Below, one piece after another: positions 21,897 through 26,658 of a DNA stretch of 26,658 bases. The notes under the pieces are model-generated. The model was not told the origin of the DNA. It did not search any database and saw only the letters and a program-made list of their open reading frames with translations. How positions within the stretch are numbered: the first letter of the stretch is position 1; every line of letters begins with the position of its first letter. This DNA is from Clostridiales bacterium. GTDB taxonomy: Bacteria > Bacillota > Clostridia > Oscillospirales > Oscillospiraceae. The stretch spans positions 1 through 26,658 of the forward strand of contig SFEX01000020.1 of NCBI GenBank assembly GCA_004557075.1, read 5' to 3'. The position numbers were made by a program, and so were the translations under genes.

Positions 21897-22826
21897 ATGG
21901 CATTTACCGCACAGGACGTTAAGGCTCTCCGTGAGATGACGAACGTCGGCATGATGGACTGCAAGAAGGCTCTGACCGAGTGCGACGGCGATATGGATAA
22001 GGCAGTTGAGTGGCTCCGCGAAAAGGGTCTGGCAAAGGCCGCTAAGAAGGCAGGACGCATCGCGGCAGAGGGCATGGCATATGCCGCCGTTTGCCCCGAG
22101 TGCGGCGTCGGCGCAGTTGTCGAAGTCAACTGCGAGACCGATTTCTGCGCAAAGAGCGAGCTGTTCGTCGCTTTCGTTAAGGATATCTGCAAGGTCGTAA
22201 TTAAGGATAACCCCGCCGACGTTGAGGCTCTCATGAACTGCAAGTACCCCGGCAGCGAGCTTACCGTAGCCGAGACTCTGCCCGAGAAGGTCATGTCCAT
22301 CGGCGAGAACCTCCAGATCCGCCGCTTCGTCCGCTATGGTGAGAACACCTCCGTGGCATATGTCCACGCAGGCGGCAAGATCGGCGTTCTGGTAAATCTG
22401 GCTGTCGAGGGCGGCATTGACGCCACCGAGATCGGCAAGGACGTCGCAATGCAGATCGCGGCTCTCAACCCCCGCTTCTGGGATAAGAGCGAGGTCACCG
22501 AGGATGTCCTCGAGCAGGAGAAGAAGATCGCTATGGCTCTGATGGATCAGGATCCGAAGAACGCATCCAAGCCCGCAGCTATCAAGGAAAAGATCGTCAT
22601 GGGCAAGATGAACAAGTTCTATCAGGAAAACTGCCTGCTCCAGCAGGAGTTCGTCAAGGACGGCAGCATGAGCGTTGAGAAGTATATCGAGTCCGCAGCA
22701 AAGGCACTCGGCGGCTCCGTGAAGTTTGTCACCGCCGTTCGCTTCGCAAAGGGCGAGGGCATCGAGAAGAAGGAAGAGGACTTCGCGGCCGAGGTCGCAG
22801 CCCAGATGAACATGGGCAAGAAGTAA
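21897..22826 (+). CDS. tsf: Translation elongation factor Ts
   Basis: 309 aa. The N-terminal UBA-like domain contains the family signature LREMTNVGMMDCKKAL and GDMDKAVEWLREKGLAKAAKKAGR. The NCETDF core motif is followed by CAKSE (usually VAK/RN), and IAALNPRF marks the core C-domain. It exchanges GDP for GTP on EF-Tu. ATG 21897 has AGGAGG 8-9 bases upstream. A strong terminator follows at 22849-22878. Confidence 0.99.
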   Translation: MAFTAQDVKALREMTNVGMMDCKKALTECDGDMDKAVEWLREKGLAKAAKKAGRIAAEGMAYAAVCPECGVGAVVEVNCETDFCAKSELFVAFVKDICKVVIKDNPADVEALMNCKYPGSELTVAETLPEKVMSIGENLQIRRFVRYGENTSVAYVHAGGKIGVLVNLAVEGGIDATEIGKDVAMQIAALNPRFWDKSEVTEDVLEQEKKIAMALMDQDPKNASKPAAIKEKIVMGKMNKFYQENCLLQQEFVKDGSMSVEKYIESAAKALGGSVKFVTAVRFAKGEGIEKKEEDFAAEVAAQMNMGKK

Positions 22827-22848
22827 TCCCCGAAAATGCAATAAGACA

Positions 22849-22878
22849 GCCGATACCCGGTCGGGTATCGGCTTTTTT
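22849..22878 (+). terminator. Intrinsic terminator after tsf
   Basis: Perfect stem GCCGATACCC / GGGTATCGGC with loop GGTC, followed by TTTTTT. Confidence 0.95.
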
Positions 22879-22920
22879 CCTATCGTTGCAGCGCTTCAAG
22901 TAGTCGGTATTGCTGGTTCT

Positions 22921-23097
22921 CGACCGGTAATAGCGGAGTTTTCTTCTCTGCACTCGCGCGCTCAATTAGAGCGGCAGCGTTAAAATAACCTCCGCACCTA
23001 CGGGTGCGGAGATTGTTTAACATTTATACTTCTAATTTAGTGCGCGAGTGCAATAAAGATTACTTTAGTGTAAATGGTCGGGCTGACGCAATAACGA
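22921..23097. repeat. Palindromic intergenic element, copy 2
   Basis: Its right half matches copy 1 (3543-3700): GCGCGAGTGCA, then a spacer, then TCGGGCTGACGCAATAACGA (23078-23097). Its left half holds the inverted partner TGCACTCGCGCGCTCAATTA (22949-22968), plus CGACCGGTAA as in copy 1 read backwards. The centre is a perfect 9-bp hairpin CTCCGCACC-TACG-GGTGCGGAG (22991-23012). The outer left end is diverged, so the exact boundary is unclear. It fills the gap between tsf and the PTS_EIIC_2 gene and ends 31 bases past that gene's stop. No other gene is seen in 22879-23128. Confidence 0.7.
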
Positions 23098-23128
23098 TTA
23101 CATGAAGCGTAAAAATCGGATAAAAAAG

Positions 23129-24235
23129 TTACTGAAGCTTGAGGTCGCCGTCCTTTATCCAACCGAGCTTGCGGCAGATAAGCCCGAAGACCCACGACAA
23201 AACAGCGGGCAGGACGATTGCGACGAGGGCAAGACCTATCCAGTCCATGGCCGTCGGTATCATGGCCGCCGCGCCGTCGAGTACGGCCTCGGCGGAAGGA
23301 TTTGCCCAGCCCGTCCATACGCCGATGGGGCCTACAAGGCCGCAGGTGCCCATGCCGGAAGAGACCGCCGCACCGTTCATCTCAAGCTTGAAGATGCATG
23401 TGGCGACAGGCCCCGTGACGGCGCTTGCCGCGATCGCGGGGATCCATATCTTCGGGTTGCGGACGATGTTGCCCATCTGGAGCATTGAGGTGCCCAAGCC
23501 CTGGGACACGATGCCGCCCCAGCCGTTTTCACGGAAGGAGATGACGGCAAAGCCGACCATGTTCGCGCAGCAGCCGGCTAAAGCCGCGCCGCCGGCAAGA
23601 CCCGTCAGGCTCAGCGCCGCGCAGATCGCCGCCGAGGATATAGGCAGCGTCAGCGCAATGCCGACGATCACGGACACCACAATGCCCATGATAAACGGCT
23701 GCTGGGTGGTCGCCCACTTTATGAGCGTGCCGACCGCCATCGCGCCCTTGCCGATGGGCGCCGCGATAAAGTACGCAAGACCGATGCCGATGAGAATCGT
23801 GACGATGGGGGTCACGAGTATATCAATCTTCGTCTCCTTGGAGACCATTTTGCCGAACTCCGAGGCGATGACCGCCACGACGTAAACAGCGAGAGGGCCG
23901 CCCGCGCCGCCCATGACGTTGGTGGCGTAGCCGACCGGTATGAGCGAAAACAGCACCATTGGCGGCGCGTTCAGCGCAAAGCCTATGGCTACCGCCATGC
24001 CCGGCCCGACCATGGAGGAGGCAAATTTACCTATCGTATAGCCGACGCCGCCGATCTCAATAAGCGGCTTCGCCAAAAACGCTATGCCGAGCTGGGTGCC
24101 CAGCGTGTCGAGAATAGTGCCGACGAGCAGAGTGCAGAAAAGCCCCTGCGCCATTGCGCTGAGCGCGTCGATACCGTAGCGCTTGAGGCTGACCTCAATA
24201 TCCTTGCGCTTAAAAAATGCTTTTACCTTGGACAT
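23129..24235 (-). CDS. PTS_EIIC_2/PfoR-type membrane transporter; candidate niacin transporter
   Basis: 368 aa with about ten hydrophobic segments. Sequence pieces such as GIDALSAMAQGLFCTLLVGTI, LTLPISSAAICAALSLTGLA, GCCANMVGFAVISFRENGWGG, QGLGTSMLQMGNIVRNPKIWIP and GMGTCGLVGPIGVW are those of the PF13303 PTS_EIIC_2 (PfoR-like) family. It has no EIIA or EIIB domain and no such gene is nearby, so PTS phosphorylation is unlikely. ATG 24235 has AAGGAGAT upstream. It is preceded by its own promoter (24295-24323) with a perfect palindrome over the start site, and lies directly downstream of niaR and pncB. That context suggests NiaR-controlled uptake of nicotinate, nicotinamide or a related precursor. 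The transport role and substrate are inference; known members of the family are poorly characterised. Confidence 0.85.
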   Translation of the reverse strand: MSKVKAFFKRKDIEVSLKRYGIDALSAMAQGLFCTLLVGTILDTLGTQLGIAFLAKPLIEIGGVGYTIGKFASSMVGPGMAVAIGFALNAPPMVLFSLIPVGYATNVMGGAGGPLAVYVVAVIASEFGKMVSKETKIDILVTPIVTILIGIGLAYFIAAPIGKGAMAVGTLIKWATTQQPFIMGIVVSVIVGIALTLPISSAAICAALSLTGLAGGAALAGCCANMVGFAVISFRENGWGGIVSQGLGTSMLQMGNIVRNPKIWIPAIAASAVTGPVATCIFKLEMNGAAVSSGMGTCGLVGPIGVWTGWANPSAEAVLDGAAAMIPTAMDWIGLALVAIVLPAVLSWVFGLICRKLGWIKDGDLKLQ

Positions 24236-24259
24236 GGCGATCGCATCTCCTTAAAACAA

Positions 24260-24295
24260 TAGACATTACAGGTGTCTTGACACCTGTAATGTCTA
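24260..24295. promoter_or_regulatory. Perfect palindrome, candidate NiaR operator
   Basis: Arms TAGACATTACAGGTGT and ACACCTGTAATGTCTA (16 bp each, no mismatch) around the central CTTG. It directly adjoins the -10 box of the PTS_EIIC_2 promoter and covers its start point, the position of a repressor site. The GACA/TGTC and GTGTC/GACAC content resembles what I remember of NiaR sites, but I could not check the consensus. It could also form an RNA hairpin followed by TTGTTTT, so a terminator role is the alternative. Confidence 0.7.
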
Positions 24296-24323
24296 ATTTA
24301 ACTGCAATATACGCTTTTGTCAA
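24295..24323 (-). promoter_or_regulatory. Promoter of the PTS_EIIC_2 gene
   Basis: On the minus strand, a perfect TTGACA (24318-24323), a 17-base spacer and TAAATT (24295-24300). The last base of the -10 box touches the palindrome at 24260-24295, so a bound repressor would block it. Confidence 0.75.
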
Positions 24324-24340
24324 CCTAAGTTTAAATATTA

Positions 24341-24847
24341 TCAGTCATAAAGAAGCCCGGACTCGGCAAGGGCTGCGCGCGTGCGCTCGAAGCAGCCGTC
24401 GTCGGGACAGGAGAGCGTGTGCAGATGCACACCGCCGGTGAGCTGGCACAGCGGCGTGACCTCGCCGTGCCGGAGCTTTTCGATAAACTGCGAAACGTCG
24501 TAGCGGCTCGATAGTTGGAGCTGACCTGTGAGCTGGCCGTAGATCGGATGCTCGACCGTGACGCTTATCACGGTGCAGCCGTTATCGACCATGATATTCA
24601 GCTCCCGTTCGGTGTCCTCGACGCCGTGCATGCACGCGATGGTGTATACCCTGCCGGGCGCGGCCTCAAGGACATAGCCGCGCGGCGTTGCGGTGATGCT
24701 CTCGCCGGCTGCTCTGAGCAGGGCGATATCGCCGACGATTATCTGGCGGCTGACAGAGAGCTGAGAGGCAAGGCTTGCGGCGCTCACAGGGCGGATATCC
24801 GCTCTGAGGATCGCCATTATTTTTTCTCGTCGGGAAGCGGCGTCCAT
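24341..24847 (-). CDS. niaR: Niacin-responsive repressor NiaR (HTH-3H)
   Basis: 168 aa. The N-terminal HTH_11 winged helix (about 4-60; VSAASLASQLSVSRQIIVGDIALLRAAG) is followed by the 3H domain (about 68-168), named for three conserved His: ACMHGVED (H74), VEHPIYG (H100), GGVHLHTL (H141, H143). The Ni2+ ligands that I recall for Thermotoga TM1602 (His, Glu eight residues on, His-x-His) map to H74, E82, H141, H143, all present. NiaR represses NAD-precursor uptake and synthesis genes when niacin is present. ATG 24847 has GAGGTG upstream and lies 9 bases after the pncB stop, so the two form an operon. Confidence 0.93.
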   Translation of the reverse strand: MDAASRREKIMAILRADIRPVSAASLASQLSVSRQIIVGDIALLRAAGESITATPRGYVLEAAPGRVYTIACMHGVEDTERELNIMVDNGCTVISVTVEHPIYGQLTGQLQLSSRYDVSQFIEKLRHGEVTPLCQLTGGVHLHTLSCPDDGCFERTRAALAESGLLYD

Positions 24848-24856
24848 ATATTCACC

Positions 24857-26302
24857 TCAGCGGCCGCGCTCGAGCATGGCGTCCTTGAGCGCCATGAGCT
24901 TTTCGGAGAGGTCGACATAGTATTCATGCGGGAAATCAAAGCGCTTGACCTCCGGCCACAGGGTGCTGACCTCGTAGGCGCAGCGGCGCTTTATCTCGTC
25001 GAGCGAGGGCAGCTTGTAGACAAGCTCGCCGTTTTTGAATATCGGCACCTGAAGCTCCACGGCGCTGAAGTTTTCCATGGTTTTGCGCTTCCAGCGCGCC
25101 TCGGGGTCGCAGATCTCAAGGGGCTTGGAGTCGTCAACGCACTCGTCGTGCAGGCAGATGTAGTCGGCCTCGGCCATGCCGTTTTCGCGGTCGAAGAAGC
25201 GGTAGACCTTTTTAAAGCCGGGGTTTGTGATCTTGCCCACGTTTTCACTTATCTTGATTTTAGGAGTTATGCCGCCCTTATCGTCCTCGACCGCGCACAG
25301 CTTGTATACGCCGCCGAAAACGGGGTCGGATTTCGAGGTGATGAGCCTCTCGCCGACGCCGAAGGAGTCGATCTTCGCGCCCTGGAGCAGCAGCTCGGTT
25401 ATCAGGCGCTCGTCAAGGGCGTTGGAAACGGTGATCTTGCACTCCGGCCAGCCGGCCTCGTCGAGCATGGCTCTTGCCTTGCGAGTCAGATACGCCATGT
25501 CGCCGGAGTCGAAGCGGATGCCGCACTTTGTTATGCCGAGGGGGCGGAGCACCTCGTTAAAGGCTCGGATGGCGTTGGGAACGCCGCTTTTGAGGGAGTT
25601 GTAGGTATCGACCAGCAGGACGGCGTTGGTGGGATAGGTCTTGCAGTAGGCCACGAAGGCGTCATATTCGGAGTCGAACATCTGAACCCATGAGTGCGCC
25701 ATGGTGCCGCCTGCGGGCACGCCGTAGAGCGTGTCGGATACGGCGCAGGCCGTACCCGCGCAGCCGCCGATGTAAGCGGCTCTGGCTCCGGTCACGGCAC
25801 CGTCGATACCCTGGGCGCGTCTTGAGCCGAACTCGAGCACCGTTCTGCCCTCGGCGGCGCGGCAGACGCGGTTTGCCTTGGTCGCGATAAGGCTCTGGTG
25901 GTTTATCTCCAGCAGTACATATGTCTCGATAAGCTGCGCCTGTATAGCGGGCGCGCGCACCGTCAGGATAGGTTCGCGCGGGAATACGGGAGTGCCCTCG
26001 GGCACTGCCCAGATATCGCCCTCGAACTTGAAATTTTTCAGATAATCGAGGAAGCCCTCGGAGAACATATTGCGGCCGCGCAGATATTCGATGTCCTCCT
26101 CGTCGAAGTGCAGGTTTTGGATATAATCGACTACCTGCTCAAGTCCGGCGGCGATGGCGAAGCCGCCGTTGTCGGGATTCTGACGGTAGAAAACGTCAAA
26201 ATATGTGATTTTATCCGCCATGCCATTGTCGAAGTATCCGTTGCCCATCGTGAGCTCGTAATAGTCGCACAGCATGGTCAGATTAAGCTTTCTGTTATTC
26301 AT
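24857..26302 (-). CDS. pncB: Nicotinate phosphoribosyltransferase
   Basis: 481 aa. Opens LNLTMLCDYYELTMGNGYF, the NAPRTase start; EFGSRRAQGIDGA (157-169) lines the phosphoribosyl site; GTMAHSWVQMF (199-209) carries H203, the His that is phosphorylated during the ATP-coupled reaction; IRFDSGDM and FGVGERLITS follow. It makes nicotinate mononucleotide from nicotinate and PRPP, the first step of Preiss-Handler NAD salvage. Length matches the larger Firmicute NAPRTase type. ATG 26302 has GGAGG 5 bases upstream; a TTG four codons earlier would overlap that site. First gene of the pncB-niaR operon with its promoter at 26339-26366. Confidence 0.96.
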   Translation of the reverse strand: MNNRKLNLTMLCDYYELTMGNGYFDNGMADKITYFDVFYRQNPDNGGFAIAAGLEQVVDYIQNLHFDEEDIEYLRGRNMFSEGFLDYLKNFKFEGDIWAVPEGTPVFPREPILTVRAPAIQAQLIETYVLLEINHQSLIATKANRVCRAAEGRTVLEFGSRRAQGIDGAVTGARAAYIGGCAGTACAVSDTLYGVPAGGTMAHSWVQMFDSEYDAFVAYCKTYPTNAVLLVDTYNSLKSGVPNAIRAFNEVLRPLGITKCGIRFDSGDMAYLTRKARAMLDEAGWPECKITVSNALDERLITELLLQGAKIDSFGVGERLITSKSDPVFGGVYKLCAVEDDKGGITPKIKISENVGKITNPGFKKVYRFFDRENGMAEADYICLHDECVDDSKPLEICDPEARWKRKTMENFSAVELQVPIFKNGELVYKLPSLDEIKRRCAYEVSTLWPEVKRFDFPHEYYVDLSEKLMALKDAMLERGR

Positions 26303-26338
26303 GTCTGCCTCCAAGGTAGTTTTTATCTATTAAGTTGG

Positions 26339-26366
26339 ATTATATAACAAAAAATATTTAATGCAA
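26339..26366 (-). promoter_or_regulatory. pncB-niaR promoter
   Basis: On the minus strand, TTGCAT (26361-26366), a 16-base spacer and a perfect TATAAT (26339-26344), about 37 bases from the ATG. No copy of the 24260-24295 palindrome is seen here. Confidence 0.65.
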
Positions 26367-26452
26367 CCATTGTTATTTTAATATCTTACCCAACTCCTCG
26401 CCGGATGGCTCGACAGTGGCAGGTTATACGCTGTCGCGTCTAAAGGACTCAT

Positions 26453-26547
26453 CGTAGGGGCGAGCATCGCTCGTCCGCATGTAGGTCAATTTCCAGAGGA
26501 TAACGAGAATGTGATTTTGGCATCTATCATCTATTTTGCCGCGCTGC
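26453..26547. repeat. Interspersed repeat, copy B (inverted to copy A)
   Basis: Reads CGTAGGGGCGAGC-ATC-GCTCGTCCG at its left edge and ends GCCGCGCTGC. On the minus strand it matches copy A (1-96) across its whole length with scattered substitutions. Just beyond it, 26561-26573 (CGGACGAGCGATG) is an exact inverted copy of 26465-26477, so the element may be bounded by 13-bp inverted ends. The gene-free stretch 26303-26658 otherwise holds only the pncB promoter and AT-rich sequence. Confidence 0.8.
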
Positions 26548-26658
26548 ATGATTTGAGAAACGGACGAGCGATGTGTACAGAGTAATATGATAGTAAACAC
26601 ATGTGCAAGATGATTGTATACAGTTTTGCAGTAAAATAAAGGCATAAAACACATACAA

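Noticed and set aside
21879..22841. Long minus-strand open frame opposite tsf
   Set aside because: Antisense shadow of elongation factor Ts.
22921..23097. CRISPR array or tRNA in the repeat-rich intergenic region
   Set aside because: There is one inverted-repeat element with a central hairpin, no regularly spaced direct repeats and no cloverleaf or T-arm sequence.
24260..24295. Palindrome read as a simple terminator of niaR
   Set aside because: It lies downstream of a strong TTGACA promoter and adjoins its -10 box, and the T-run is interrupted (TTGTTTT). An operator is the better reading, though a dual role is not excluded.
24515..25693. Long plus-strand open frame (392 codons) across niaR and pncB
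   Set aside because: It runs antisense through two confidently identified genes; it is a GC-driven shadow.
26424..26654. 76-codon minus-strand open frame at the right edge
   Set aside because: It lies across the interspersed repeat, has no ribosome binding site and no recognisable protein features.

Overview
The window (about 26.7 kb) looks like chromosomal DNA of a gut-type Firmicute, probably a Clostridia/Oscillospiraceae-like anaerobe. The reasons are strong AGGAGG ribosome binding sites, Firmicute-type TTGACA/TATAAT promoters, a YlmC/YmxH-type PRC-barrel protein, a NiaR (HTH-3H) repressor and frequent TTG starts. The lineage is inferred from protein style, not from a marker-gene comparison.

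Layout, left to right. A repeat copy lies at 1-96. Then come a HAD phosphatase (-), a small membrane-anchored protein (+), and a two-gene metal/GTPase operon (-): a CobW-type protein with a His/Asp/Glu/Cys-rich tract and a second CobW-like protein carrying a DUF1980_C-like tail. Next is a palindromic repeat element, then putP (Na+/proline symporter, -) divergent from a LysR regulator (+). From 19348 down to 6330 runs a long minus-strand exopolysaccharide/capsule cluster. In transcription order it encodes a priming sugar transferase, a PglD/NeuD-type acyltransferase, three GT4 glycosyltransferases, a Wzy-like polymerase/ligase, another GT4, UDP-glucose dehydrogenase, a frameshifted GT4, a frameshifted Wzx-type flippase, a NTP_transf_5 protein and a membrane-anchored metallophosphoesterase. 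A DeoR regulator (-) precedes it. A housekeeping block follows on the plus strand: ylmC-like, rpsB and tsf, with a structured rpsB leader. The window ends with a second copy of the palindromic element, a PTS_EIIC_2/PfoR-type membrane protein (-), niaR (-), pncB (-), and an inverted copy of the repeat seen at position 1.

How the genes work together. The polysaccharide cluster has priming, chain-extension, flipping and polymerisation functions plus its own UDP-glucuronate supply, but no chain-length regulator or tyrosine kinase is visible. Two adjacent genes in it are out of frame, one exactly at a (TA)6 tract where loss of one unit restores the frame, so phase variation, decay or assembly error must be distinguished. 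The niacin block is the most interesting part. pncB and niaR are adjacent, and the PTS_EIIC_2 gene just downstream has its own TTGACA-17-TAAATT promoter with a perfect 16-bp-arm palindrome over the start site. This makes it a candidate NiaR-controlled niacin (or related precursor) transporter.

Limits: all family calls are by reading motifs and remembered family features. No database search, structure prediction or alignment was run.
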